Positions 43,922 to 55,449 of a DNA stretch of 64,000 bases are shown here, piece after piece (the stretch's first letter is position 1; each line of letters starts with the position of its first letter). The stretch is from Aspidapion aeneum (taxonomy: Eukaryota; Arthropoda; Insecta; Coleoptera; Brentidae), in the NCBI GenBank assembly GCA_963576565.1, contig OY755042.1, positions 5,198,112 to 5,262,111 of the forward strand, read 5' to 3'. A model generated the notes under the pieces. It was not told where the DNA came from and ran no database searches. It was given only the letters and a program-made list of their open reading frames with translations. Made by a program: the position numbers and the translations under genes.

Positions 43922-45599
43922 AATCAAAACGAATTTTATACTTCACACAAAGGTATGTGTGCCTAACTTGCGAGTGTCAGAAGGAGAGGGAAGAGTTGAT
44001 TTTGGTTGCTTTCCTACTTACACAAGGTTGCATCTCTAGACGTACGTTTCTGTGTGTTTCACGTCGTCAGTAGAGAACAGCAAACCCAGGTAAGCCAATT
44101 TTAACCAAAACCAACTCCTATATATGAAATACTCGCGGCGGTGCAATGCGAGTAAACTACAAGGTGTAGCGCCATCTAGCGGACTGGCTCGAGCACTCGA
44201 AAGTTTAAGCACACTGGCATCGTCTTGTCTGAGACGCCGAAGCGCCGTCTATGACAAGTTTCGTCCATTAATGTGATACTAAAACCACGTAATCACGTAG
44301 CAACTAAAAGGCCGTACTGCCCGAAGCATATGCAAAGAAGAAAGATGGAAAACGTGCTGTGTGTGGATCGATAAAAATCAAAACGAATTTTATACTTCAC
44401 ACAAAGGTATGTGTGCCTAACTTGCGAGTGTCAGAAGGAGAGGGAAGAGTTGATTTTGGTTGTTTTCCTACTTACACAAGGTTGCATCTCTAGACGTACG
44501 TTTCTGTGTGTTTCACGTCGTCAGTAGAGAACAGCAAACCCAGGTAAGCCAATTTTAACCAAAACCAACTCCTATATATGAAATACTCGCGGCGGTGCAA
44601 TGCGAGTAAACTACAAGGTGTAGCGCCATCTAGCGGACTGGCTCAAGCACTCGAAAGTTTAAGCACACTGGCATCGTCTTGTCTGAGACGCCGAAGCGCC
44701 ATCTATGACAAGTTTCGTGCATTAATGTGGTATTAAAACCACGTAATCACGTAGCAACTAAAAGGCCGTACTGCCCGAAGCATATGCAAAGAAGAAAGAT
44801 AGATGGAAAACGTGCTGTGTGTGGATCGATAAAAATCAAAACGAATTTTATACTTCACACAAAGGTATGTGTGCCTAACTTGCGAGTGTCAGAAGAAGAG
44901 GGAAGAGTTGATTTTGGTTGCTTTCCTACTTACACAAGGTTGCATCTCTAGACGTACGTTTCTGTGTGTTTCACGTCGTCAGTAGAGAACAGCAAACCCA
45001 GGTAAGCCAATTTTAACCAAAACCAACTCCTATATATGAAATACTCGCGGCGGTGCAATGCGAGTAAACTACAAGGTGTAGCGCCATCTAGCGGACTGGC
45101 TCGAGCACTCGAAAGTTTAAGCACACTGGCATCGTCTTGTCTGAGACGCCGAAGCGCCGTCTATGACAAGTTTCGTCCATTAATGTGATACTAAAACCAC
45201 GTAATCACGTAGCAACTAAAAGGCCGTACTGCCCGAAGCATATGCAAAGAAGAAAGATGGAAAACGTGCTGTGTGTGGATCGATAAAAATCAAAACGAAT
45301 TTTATACTTCACACAAAGGTATGTGTGCCTAACTTGCGAGTGTCAGAAGGAGAGGGAAGAGTTGATTTTGGTTGTTTTCCTACTTACACAAGGTTGCATC
45401 TCTAGACGTACGTTTCTGTGTGTTTCACGTCGTCAGTAGAGAACAGCAAACCCAGGTAAGCCAATTTTAACCAAAACCAACTCCTATATATGAAATACTC
45501 GCGGCGGTGCAATGCGAGTAAACTACAAGGTGTAGCGCCATCTAGCGGACTGGCTCAAGCACTCGAAAGTTTAAGCACAATGGCATCGTCTTGTCTGAG
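43922..45599. repeat. Tandem array of a 453-459 bp unit, 3.7 copies
   Basis: Units start at 43922, 44375, 44834 and 45288 with AATCAAAACGAATTTTATAC and are almost identical; the last stops at about 45599. Differences include small indels (AAGATAGATGG in the second unit) and scattered substitutions (GGCTCGAGC/GGCTCAAGC alternate). Each unit contains CAAACCCAGGTAAGCC, a very good plus-strand splice donor, and GCGCCATCTAGCGG. No open frame spans a unit. The array is relatively GC-rich and CpG-containing. It lies in an intron of the host gene. Confidence 0.95.
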
Positions 45600-46605
45600 T
45601 TATTAGTTTTTTAAATTTTAAGTAATTTAATTATTTATGCAGCATCTACCTGGTCCACGCACACTTTGATTTACATAGATTAAATTACCGCACGCCCGCA
45701 AACAACTGTGTGTTCTATGTACGCTGAAGAAGGAGTGGTCAATCAACAATTGCCAGTGTATAATAAAACAATTTTGTTTTTATTCACTCCAATTCGCCGT
45801 AGGATTTCGAGATCTAAATATAATAAACTATAAAAATATTTTTATTCTTACAGCTTTTTATGGGCTGTTGGACAAAGGCTTTAAAGAAACCAAAACAATG
45901 TTTGCTTTTAATATACCTATATTCTGTCTATATTTAAACTTTTCAAAGCTGGATCTGTTATGGAAAAATGAAATAACCCTTACTGGGAACATTGGTTAGA
46001 GCTACATTAAAACAAATGTTTTACCATGATATTTGACGAGCTAGAGAATACTTATATTTACTTTCAAAAAACTTGTCACTTACAATAATCCACAAAACGT
46101 TTCTAATATGGCGAAAACAGTTTAAATCGCATAAAGATGCCGCACTCTATCGACAATGACATCTTGGAACTGTCAGTCTCTTCAATTATCTAATTCAAGC
46201 GTTTTATATCACGACTGAATGTCTGTATGTTTGTCTGTTTACCCATTTTACAAATTTGGTTTGTTGCAAATAGTTTAAAAATATTCCACAAGGCTACTTA
46301 TCCAGACTGGATAATGTAATCTGAAAGTAGGCTACAACGACCAACGTGACGTAAGGGATGCATTTCTTAAAAAAAAAGCATGGATGGGTGCTTTCTTTGA
46401 CAAGCGCTGTTCCAGAAACCTACTGTATCACGTAGGGCGTTCATTGTTAAAAAAAAGTAAGTAGTAGTTGGAGATTGGAGGACTTTTGAGGTAAAAAAAA
46501 GTTTTGCTTTCTTTATATCCTTTGTCCTAGTTTGCACCAAAAGCTGTAACAAGTTATGAAAAAGAACACAAAGTTAAAGATGTAATTAATATTTTTAGTT
46601 CTTAC
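45600..46605. other. Intron beside exon C, no gene seen
   Basis: No supported feature. A GTCTGTATGTTTGTCTGTTT stretch near 46220 resembles the simple-repeat start of the element at 58.35 kb. Confidence 0.4.
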
Positions 46606-46772
46606 CTCCTCGCGGCACTTTAACAGTCGCGCTGTTGTTGTCGTCATTAAAGACGCTTTCGATATCGGAAGCTAAGTCTCGGCTAACGCTTCGTCTCCAG
46701 GGCACTCCAAAAGAAGAGCCGGTTGAAGTCGAGTGAAGTGGCCGACCGAAGCTTTTGCTCAAAGATGAATGC
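46606..46772 (-). CDS. Coding exon (exon C) of the large minus-strand gene
   Basis: The acceptor TTATATTTCTTGCAG ends at 46773 and the donor GAG/GTAAGA starts at 46605, both strong. The exon enters in phase 2 and leaves in phase 1, fitting exons B and D exactly. It encodes about 55 residues: HSSLSKSFGRPLHSTSTGSS, FGVPWRRSVSRDLASDIES and VFNDDNNSATVKVPRG; the last base starts the Asp codon completed by exon D. It is Ser-rich with RRSVSR, echoing SVSR motifs in later exons. No domain recognised. It lies 85 bases from a transposable element at 46857. Confidence 0.83.
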
Positions 46773-46856
46773 CTGCAAGAAATATAAGAAAGGTTAAAAA
46801 TATAGAAAGAAAAATCTAGCACTGCCAGTTGCTTATATACGCTCAGAAGTTTGAAC

Positions 46857-47467
46857 CAGGGCTATCAAAATGGACGGGCCACGATCCTCTACTTTGTTGA
46901 CGTCACATCCGGGGCTGATTTTTTTTTGATGGTCACGTTACGACACAGCTGATTGTCTTTAAAATATTGAAGTTGGAATGACGGTTCATGGGTATTTGAT
47001 TTTTTTTTAAATAAAGCCGTTTTTGAGATTGTTTTTACTTTATTCTGGCAGAACAATTTTTTTTAAATGTATAGTAAGCCCTAATTTTTCATAGCCGCTT
47101 CATTAGCTCACACAAAAATTAAGTTTAAAGCAGAAGCGAATGTGACAATCACATATGACAAAGTCAAATACATGTCAAATATAACAGTTGGCATGTGGTA
47201 CATGGCGGGAAATTTGAATTCAAAATAAGGAATGCTAAATCTTGAAGATTTTAACCTTTTAATCATGTTGCTTCCTTACAAACCCTTGGTGGAATATCGG
47301 GATGGTGTCTGAGAATATTTCAATGAAATTTTGCGGAAATCTGTAGTGCCATTTTAAAAATATCATAAAAAAACGTCTGACCTCCCATAAGATCCAATGT
47401 AAAATTCAGCCCCGGGAGAACAGCTGATTTTTTCAGGGTCGTGGCCTCTATTTTTGTGTTGGCCTTG
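46857..47467 (-). mobile_element. GGGCCACGAYCCT element, single full copy
   Basis: It is 611 bases, with ends CAGGGCTATCAAAATGGACG and the complement of CAAGGCCAACACAAAAATAG. It is the inverted counterpart of 7266-7843. TGACGTCACATCCGGGGCTG lies near the left end. Non-coding; I could not define a target duplication. Confidence 0.8.
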
Positions 47468-48825
47468 TTTGAACATATAAAGGAGTTAGAAAAAAACGGA
47501 ACCAAATAATTACAAGATTCTTGTAGTTCTAAAAGGTTACGAATTACGGTTTTATGAATGTTTCTTTATGTTTCCTCTACTATGTTCAGCGTTGCCAGGT
47601 CGAATTTTAAGAAATCAGTAGGTCATAGATAAAAAACGCAGTAGATTTTGTAAAAAAACAGTAGATTTTTTTTTGCAGTCCAAAAAAGCGTTTCATATTT
47701 TTTTTAGTGATAAACAAAGAAAAACAGGGTTGATTTAACCAATTCTCGAACGAAGCGTGACGACACAGACGAAGGGATCCCCCGGCGCGCACTTATAGCG
47801 ATTTCGGCTTTTGATCGAAAACTGCCCTTGATTGCTCGAAAATTGCTCTGAAACGGATGTAGGCGTTCGACCTTAAAACTAGCAGCACTCTACAAAATAT
47901 TCTACTAAGTGTTTTCCGTGTTTTGCATCTAGAAAATTTACACTCATACCATAGACGAATGACAGAGATTGACCAGACACTTACACGGTGGGAGTTGTAT
48001 TACTAAATTGGCGCAGTATACCGGGGTGTCGTGCACGAATCAACGCCTCTCCAACTTTGTGAACCGTACTAATATTTACAGGGGGATTTGAAACAATATA
48101 ACGCTTGCGCAGTTTGTCTCTAAGCTACGGGATGGCTTTTCAAATTATTGTATACCGGATGCTCATAGCCATCAATGAAATCATTCTCCAATCAAGCTAC
48201 ATCTTTTAATATAGTGTTTTGAACAGTTTTTATCAAATTAAATTTTATCACTAAAAAACTCATTCTGCTCGTCAATTACATAGTTTTAAATTTAAACGAT
48301 GCGCGCTGATAAGAATAAGTTATTTTGTGTCAAAGCTAAATTTGCTTAAAAATAATCTATAAACACAAATCAATAAGGCAGCTTAATCAAAGAATGTTTA
48401 AATTAATGACTACTAGCAATAAAAAAAAGGAAAGTTAAATTTTTATTCAATCTATAAGGTTTAAAAGTTTGTTTCCCATTCATTTAGGTACATAAATTTC
48501 CTTGAGAGGCTAATTTCCTAGTTAAAAAAAGGCTTTTTGACGAATATTCTACAGTAATTTCCTTTTTATTAGTGCATAGAAAATATTGACACATTCTAAA
48601 TTAACTTAAATTAATAATGTATACTTTTACAATGCTTTATACTTAATAATGTTGCAAATATAGGTTATGTTTCTATAAACGGAAACTTTTTAAATTGTTT
48701 TTTCATGAAAAATAAAAAAATGTAACTTAAGTAAAGTGAATATTGCCGGTTATTCATTTAATTAAATAGGGTTCGGCATAATGATCTCCCATATTTTGCA
48801 CTGCCATTGTGCCTGAATCACTCAA

Positions 48826-48960
48826 GAGAGAGGAAGCTTAGCGTAGTTGGTTGGTAGCTCGCGGCTTACCATTACCTTGTCATCGTGTCTTCGTTATCGA
48901 GACATTAATCAAAAGTAGGTCTCGAACGAATCTGTGATTACGACACAAAGAACTTTTAGT
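48826..48960 (+). mobile_element. Candidate tRNA-derived SINE fragment
   Basis: TTAGCGTAGTTGGTTGG (48838-48854) fits the RNA polymerase III A-box consensus TRGCNNAGYNGG. About 70 bases on, GGTCTCGAACGAATC partly fits a B box (GGTTCGANNCC). No cloverleaf could be folded by eye. No second copy is in this window. Confidence 0.35.
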
Positions 48961-49234
48961 ACTCACTTCGCATTTGGTAGGCATGCTTTAGTTTTAGATA
49001 CTTTGGGAATATCTGAACACTATTCCCGAACCATTGACGAATTGAAAGCAGCAATACACCAAGAAATTACAGGAATATCGCTTTAGAGTTACTGCACGAG
49101 TGAAACTTTCAGAAATCATCTTCGACTGTGTACCGAAAAAAATTAAATATAAATAGCATTTACAATGGCGTTTTTATTGAGGGAGATAATTCTGCCGGAC
49201 CCTTTATATAAGTATAGTGAAATAATCTATGTTT

Positions 49235-49485
49235 TTTCAAATATTAAAATTTAAAACTAAACATTTAAAACTCCGTCCAGGTTCAACGTGTCCATCACAC
49301 ACTATATATTTGTGAATTTCGTCTTTAGTCAAAGTTAGTTTTTTTGCCGAAGTATTTTTTTTTAGGTTCCGTTTGGGAATGGCGCTTGCTAACATACTCT
49401 TCGCACCCAAGAACACAAAATTGTTTTCTTTTAAATTTCTCAATTACCGATAGGCCACAATTTAGTAAAAAACACTTTAAAAATA
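49235..49485 (-). pseudogene. Decayed THAP zinc-finger domain
   Basis: One minus frame reads FCVLGCEEYVSKRH; a second, after a shift, reads IPKRNLKKNTSAKKL, then KDEIHKYIVCDGHVEPGRSF. Together these follow the THAP C2CH pattern (C-x2-4-C near the start, a basic HSFP-like stretch, and a final C-x2-H before a hydrophobic residue). The frameshift and lack of a downstream transposase frame mark it as broken. A second possible THAP start, MVYKCYVNNCPSHS, lies on the plus strand at 49801 and stops after about 22 codons. THAP domains occur in P-type transposases and their host derivatives. Confidence 0.45.
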
Positions 49486-49869
49486 AGGTGAAAAGTCGAA
49501 AAATCACGAAAAACTGCAACCACAAATGAAAAATGCCGAATTACATTTACGTCATATTTTTATCTGTTTTGCCAATGTCAGTCATAATCAAAAACATATA
49601 CCGAGAGTAGCGGTTAGTGTCCATGGCGACAGCACAGGAATCTGTACATAATATTTTTATACCAGGGGTGACGGTTAGGGTCACTGCATCACGAAGACGT
49701 AGTGTCTTCTTTGGGTAGCGACACGACAGCTAAATATTTTTGGTTATATGACGAATCTGACACTGTCAGGAGCGTAGCTTTTTTGTATTTAAAAAAATAT
49801 AATGGTTTACAAATGTTACGTAAATAACTGTCCGTCACACTCGGTATATATATTTAGACTGTCCAAATA

Positions 49870-50842
49870 AACAAACCATTCAAATAATGCTTTTCAGATT
49901 GTCGAAGAAAAACGATGTTTTTTATGATTTCAATATTTACCCACACAGCGCAAGAAATCAAAAATTATTTTTTATAAAATATAGATAACTATTGTTGGAT
50001 TTATTTTAGGGCATAAAAGTGTAGGTTTAATCCCTTTTTTTATGGACTTATGTGATTAAAAGTAATTTCTTTAAAACTATAAATGAAAAATTATAGGTTT
50101 TTTGGATCATTTTATTTTATTAATATACAAAAAACAAAAAAACTATTATGATACACGATAACGGTTATTCTGTTGCTTCCACCTTGGCAGAAGTTTACTG
50201 TACTTTGCTGATGACTTGGTTGGTCTCGATAATTATTGTGTTTTTTGGCATAGCCTTCATATAAAGGAAGCATTTAACTTTCTAGACTTCTCCAGGATAA
50301 AAAACAGGAATACCTTTTCGGTGAAATTTTTGACATTCTTTTTATTGCATCATTTTCGGTACTCTGCTTTCTTTGGCGGCCTTTTCAATGTCCATCTCAA
50401 AGTAGGAATTTTTCTTTGGTCCCTCGTTTGTTCCATCTTTAAAAAATTTAATTCAAACTTGTTTTTATTTAGTTTGTTCTGAAATAAATATTATTTTTTG
50501 CACATTTTTTTCTATGTTTGTTAGCGTCTGACTGACTTTTGTTTAATATCTACCATAGCAACGCGCCCAAAGCTCACCAAAAAAATGAAAACTATCACTG
50601 CCCGCTGTATTATTATATACCGGGGGTTGACATGCTAAAACTAGAGTACCGGAGTAAGTGGTTTAATATTTATTTATTTTATGATTATTATTATTTTTAG
50701 TATATAAACATTGGCATTAAAGTTCATTTTAATCACTTAACAAACTATAGCCATCCTTCCGGTCGGGCTTAAAAAATCTTGCCGCGGAATTAAAAGTAAA
50801 CACAGCATATACCTACTATTATTTTATTACGGTGTCCAAACA
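49870..50842. other. No gene recognised
   Basis: AT-rich. The minus strand at about 50160-50490 has a Lys-rich reading frame with stops that might be remnant transposase, but no motif supports it. Confidence 0.35.
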
Positions 50843-51080
50843 AAAGCGGGCGGCGAAGAAAACGTCGAAAGAACAAAATGTCGAAGACACGAAAGGTCGA
50901 AAGTACAAAAGGTCGAAAACATAAGGTCGAAACTACAAAAGGCCGAAAATACAAAAGGTCGAAAGTACAAAAGATCGAAAATAGAAAAGGTCGAAATTAC
51001 AAAAGGTCGAAAGTACAAAAGGTCGAAAATACAAAAGATCGAAAAACAAAAGATTGAAAAACAAAAGGTCTAAAATCGAA
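50843..51080. repeat. Tandem array of a 15-16 bp unit, GGTCGAAANTACAAAA
   Basis: About 14 copies; variants GGTCGAAAGTACAAAA, GGTCGAAAATACAAAA and AGATCGAAAATAGAAA. The unit is the same theme as the TATCGAAANTACAAAA arrays at 60.2 and 61.2 kb. It starts after GCGGGCGGCGAAGAAAACG, comparable with GAAGGGCGAAAAAATATCG at 60232. Open frames here (50827-51218) are repeat artefacts. Confidence 0.9.
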
Positions 51081-51126
51081 AGTAGCTATACTGTAATGAT
51101 TGTAAAAAAAGGCTTTACTATAGACA

Positions 51127-51231
51127 CAGAGGCACACACACACACACACGCCTAACGCACACACACACAAACACATACACGCACACACACAGACACACAC
51201 ACAGACACACACACACACACACAGACGTCAC
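51127..51231. repeat. (CA)n microsatellite, interrupted
   Basis: ACACAC runs broken by GC, AG and AT steps over about 105 bases. Confidence 0.95.
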
Positions 51232-52756
51232 GACGATATTGCGAAGATAAGTCAAAATACACCCAAATAAACACATTTTCGGCGTCATCTCAAAAACATT
51301 TTTTTTTCATTGAAAGCAATACCTTTTTTAGCCATTATTGCACGGGCCAGGAAGGTAAAAAAAATACGCGACTTGCATGGCTTTTTTACCGAATAATTTT
51401 GAGATTTTACTAGCAGCAGCGCCACCTATTGTCGGCATTTTTCACTTTGACGAAATCTATCAGGCAGTGCTTTGGCCTCTGAACTCCAAAAACCTGTTGA
51501 TAAGAAACTGATCCCTGATCCTTTACGATCACGACGCATCAGTCATTTAACCTGATAAAGACACATTAATACTATGTGAAAGTGTTTACTGTTAAAAAAT
51601 CTTGTTTAGCTTAAAAAAAACATAATGTTTATGTATAGATATATAGATATTTTCTCTTGCCTTGAAGTGTTGTAGTCTAAAAATAGTGAACTTTTATAAC
51701 TTCATTTCGCGTCTCTTTTAGGTTAAAAAAAACGTGACCAAAAAAGACGCAGAAAGTTAGTAGGTTTTAGAAGTCCTAATCTAGTGGCATTTTAGAACAT
51801 GTTGTGGAAGACTTTTCAAGTGTGAATTTGGTACATGAAAATAACGAGGGTAAAAAACACGTTATATACACAGCACCAGAAACTTCAGCAAAAAGTGGAT
51901 TTTTATAGCTTGATTTGTCCTTGTTTTTAAGTTATCTTTAAGCATGTAGATTTAACAAAATAAATATTACATAGCATGAGGTTGTTTTAAAGTAAAAAAA
52001 ACTTTGTTATTTTTGTTCACGTTAATTTAATGTTGATGTGATTTTTTTGCTATGTGGGGTACGTAAAAACTCGTACTAGGTACGTACATGGTACATCCAG
52101 TTAAACGTAAAATGTACGTACTCTAGACATACATGGTACTAACATGGGACATCAAATTAAAATGACAAAAGTGTAGAATTAAGACTAGGTACCATTAAAA
52201 ACTATTCTGGCTTCCTGAACATTCCTGCTTTAGAGTGATCGTCCAGGTTTACCTTAAGGCTCGAAGTCTCGATAGGTTTGAAGTTTGTTTTACTTGATTT
52301 AATATTTAAGTAATGTATCTCTAACAATGCCGTTAAATGTTATAATTCCAAATCTAAACACTGTATGTTATTTTAAAAACAAATAAAGACTTACTGATCG
52401 ATGTAAAACACAAAAATAAAAGTTTTTGAATATTTTTCAAAAAATCATGTTTTTGCACAAAGTCTACCTGATTGGAAGCACGGCAGAACCACAGAAATGA
52501 CTTTAGAAACTATAAGAAATTTACAAAAGAGGCAAAATTTAGGGTAACCCCACAGAAATAATATTCTAATAGTAAAAGTGTATGCATTGAATTGTTGTCG
52601 TATTTTTTGTATTAATTTATATTATAAAAATAAAAAGTTGGCCAAAAACTTAAAATATAAGTATAGTGTTTAATTTAAATATTTTACATACTGTAGGTAC
52701 TCTAAAAATTCTGAGATCGCTTTAAAAACTTCTACAAAAATTGTAGGTACTCTAAA
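51232..52756. other. Non-coding, no gene seen
   Basis: AT-rich. A degenerate GTACGTACATGGTAC-type cluster lies at 52075-52160 (several GTAC-containing dyads). No gene or known element. Confidence 0.4.
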
Positions 52757-53055
52757 GGGGCCTACAGACACGCGAGCATTTCTTGAGATTAGTACCCGAA
52801 CTAATCTCTGCATACATGTACGTTTGGTGGAATTGCCTACACACACGAAGACAAAATTAAACGTTCTAAACATAAACACGATATTATCAATGAGTTTTGC
52901 CTAGACACCGAGAGATTTGCTCGCGTACATTGTGCGCGCGAACTAATCTTCGAGAGATATTTTAGGCGGATATTGTCTACACACGAAGAGATTAGTATGC
53001 GCAAACTTGTACGCGCGTACTAATCTCTGGAAATGTTCGCGTGTCTGTAGGCCCC
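52757..53055. mobile_element. MITE, GGCCTACAGACACGCG family, copy 2
   Basis: 299 bases from GGGGCCTACAGACACGCG to its complement. It aligns with 333-663 throughout except for the palindrome insert and a 4-base gap at 52794. Ends GGGG/CCCC suggest slightly longer TIRs than copy 1 shows. Confidence 0.88.
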
Positions 53056-53667
53056 TTAAAAATTCCGAGGTTAATTTACAATATTGTATAAAAATTGCGT
53101 GTGGGTACTCTAATTATTCCGAGGTAAGTTGATGAGTCGCCCATGGAAATTCCGAGGCAGGTCACGTGGGCTTGTCGCTACCCATGGAGACGCCAGGCTT
53201 CCAGGATGCAGTGACCCTAGTGACGGTCTGTAATAAGCGCCTCTCGAACTTTGTATTCCGAACTAATGTATGTGTAACAGTATTATGACAAGACCGGGGT
53301 GCTTTCCTTACTATAAATAATTAGTATACTGTGATTCATACACTCATTACACCAAAAAAAATTAAATAAAAACATAAACCCATAAAATTTCGAGCAAGTG
53401 TTTAAAAGGTCGTGTTTGTCCTTGTTCCGTAGCCGAGCAATCCCGCTCGATCTCAGATCAATCCTGGGGTGCTCGGAGAGAGATTCGTGACGTTATCGCT
53501 CTAGCCGCGAGTGAGTTCAGAGCAGTGAAGCCGAAATTGCTATTACATTCCACGAAGAAGCGCGAAATTCAAAATCGACCATAGACATAAAATACATACG
53601 GAAGTGGGCGTTTTCATATCATTTTTTCACAGGCAAAAATTATAAACATTTTGAATAGGTAACTAAC
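53056..53667. other. Non-coding, no gene seen
   Basis: A GC-richer patch at 53420-53580 has no convincing exon. Short similarity to 48.03-48.07 and 49.6-49.7 kb (CGCCTCTC(G/C)AACTTTGT; GCAGTGACCCTA) suggests shared element sequence. Confidence 0.35.
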
Positions 53668-53908
53668 TATAGTCCAACTTATACCCATTTGTAATGACGT
53701 CATTTTTGTTTATCTTTGTTTAGTATATTATAAACAACGGTGATAATAAACTTTTAAAAAAAAGTAGTGTCTATGATTCAAATAGGTAGGTAATTGGTTC
53801 TGTGAAGTATCCGTCACTGTCAATCAAAAAACATTGATTGGCAAAAATATCCATACGTTTTTTTCTCAACTGGTGACGTCATTACAAATGCGTATATGTT
53901 AGACTATA
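53668..53908 (+). mobile_element. MITE, TATAGTCYAAC family, copy 2
   Basis: 241 bases with inverted ends TATAGTCCAACTTATACCCA / complement of TATAGTCTAACATATACGCA. TGACGTCA is present near both ends. It is the inverted relative of 23705-23936. Confidence 0.87.
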
Positions 53909-54246
53909 GGTCCCCTAAAAATTTTCTTGAAAAACCAAAACTACTGCTCATATTTCTTGAAAACCGAAAAAAGCAGTAGATTCTGCTGTAAAAACAGTAT
54001 TCAGAAGACAAAGACCGAAAAGCAGTAGATCTACTGAAAAATCAGTAGACCTGGCAACGCTGACTACGTTATTACGTGTTATTTAAAAAAACATCTCACA
54101 AAAAAAATTGTAAAATGTTCACAACTTATGTGCCTAGAACACTGCAATTTTATTGGTATTTATTGTCATCTAAATATTTCAATTAATTTAAATAATTTTC
54201 GGTTAGCAAGTTTAATTTTTCTTTAATTTAAGAACAGTCATGTATA

Positions 54247-55124
54247 CAGGGTGTTCGGCACATGAACCGTCAAAGTTTTTTGAGATATTGTTGGGGTCAT
54301 TTGCTACCTTTTCAACCTTGGAACTTGGGTCCTTAGAGTCACGGCTAGAGATATAAATTTTTTAATTTTTTTTTCTCAAATTACCCAAAATCCCACCTTT
54401 AAACCCTCGTAAGCTTTTTATTAATATCCGGAAAAGCACCATTTTTTTTTATAATTCTGTAATCTTATGCTACTGCAACTAATTAATAGATTTGTTAAAA
54501 TTTATATACCAAAGGTTTTTTATTGAAGAACATTAGTGACTTTGTGAAAGAAAATCAATTACAAAATTAAAAATTAAAAAAAGTATTGACACTTGAGAAC
54601 TTCATTTTCTTTTAAAAACTTCTCTAGTTGATTACCTTTCTAACGGTATGCTACACATTGATTAAAAAAACAATCCTTCTTTAAAATACGGATATTCTGT
54701 GAGACGGGCAATAATCGTTCGGACTTGATAAGAAAAACAATTTGATGTTTATGATCGTTTCGAACAAAATTTATAAATAAAGAACACAATACATTATTGT
54801 TAAAAGTTTAACTTTTGTGTAAGTAGGTAAACGATCATAAACATTTGTTTTTCTTACCAATTCCGAACGAGTCTCGCCCTTCTGACGGAATTTCCGTATT
54901 TTAAAGCAGAATTTTTTTTTTTATCAATGTGTAGTATACCGTTAGAAAGGTAATTAACTAGAGAAGTTTTTAAAAGAAAATGAAGTTCTCAATTGTCGAT
55001 ACTTTTTTTTAATTTTTAATTTTGAAATTGATTTTCTTTCACAAAATCACTAATGTTTTTCAATTAAAAACCTCGTATGTCCCTTTGGTACATCAATTTT
55101 AACAAATCTATTAATTAGTTTCGT
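54247..55124. mobile_element. Foldback element, arms of about 290 bases, truncated on the right
   Basis: About 54475-54763 (ACTAATTAATAGATTTGTTA, GTGAAAGAAAATCAATT, CTAACGGTATGCTACACATT, AACGATTATTGC region) is inverted at about 54829-55122. The left end starts ACAGGGTGTTCGGCACATG. The right arm runs straight into the hammerhead repeat at 55125, so the outer right end is missing. Confidence 0.75.
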
Positions 55125-55365
55125 TTTCTCACTAGAAATGTAAGGTGAGAGACAAAACCGTATACTTAATTTAGCAAGGGTGTCACATTGACCAAGCAGT
55201 GTTCTGAGGAGTCCCATAAGGACGAAACAGTTAACTGTCAACACTTATTAGGTGTCCATTAGATCTTGGACCTCCGTGAGGTTAAGCTTTCGAGCTACCT
55301 ACGGGAAAATACGAGAGAAACAAAAAACCCTTTTTTTTACCCGATTAGCCACGAAAACTTGTTTG
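55125..55365 (+). mobile_element. Hammerhead element, solo arm
   Basis: It matches the right arm of the 17.4-kb element from AGACAAAACCGT through TTAAGCTTTCGAGCTACC to CCCGATTAGCCACGAAAACTTG. No inverted partner is nearby. It ends at the same terminus as the full element. Confidence 0.8.
55198..55245 (+). ncRNA. Type I hammerhead ribozyme (solo copy)
   Basis: AGTGTT, CTGAGGA (55204-55210), GTCC-CATAA-GGAC (55211-55223), GAAA (55224-55227), helix III ACAG-TTAA-CTGT with four Watson-Crick pairs, cleavage base C at 55239, then AACACT (55240-55245). It is the best of the copies, with a perfect helix III. It is antisense to the host gene. Confidence 0.87.
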
Positions 55366-55449
55366 GTCATTTATATTTTACTTGACAGACCTAGAGAAGC
55401 ATGGCATGCATGTATATCTCCTGTCCTTCGCCGATAATGATTGTTGCAT

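Larger units (their letters stand above)
47587..54062. mobile_element. Possible 6.5-kb DNA transposon with THAP remnants
   Basis: CAGCGTTGCCAGGTC at 47587 is inverted at 54048-54062. Flanking 8-mers ACTATGTT (47579-47586) and ACTACGTT (54063-54070) differ at one base, as expected for an aged 8-bp target duplication. GCAGTAGAT-type subterminal motifs cluster just inside both ends (47637-47670; 53945-54045). Decayed THAP sequence lies inside. hAT and P superfamilies both make 8-bp duplications; the class is unresolved. MITEs at 52757 and 53668 would be later insertions. Confidence 0.5.

Noticed and set aside
50997..51218. Cys/Val-rich small protein
   Set aside because: Translation of the (CA)n microsatellite.
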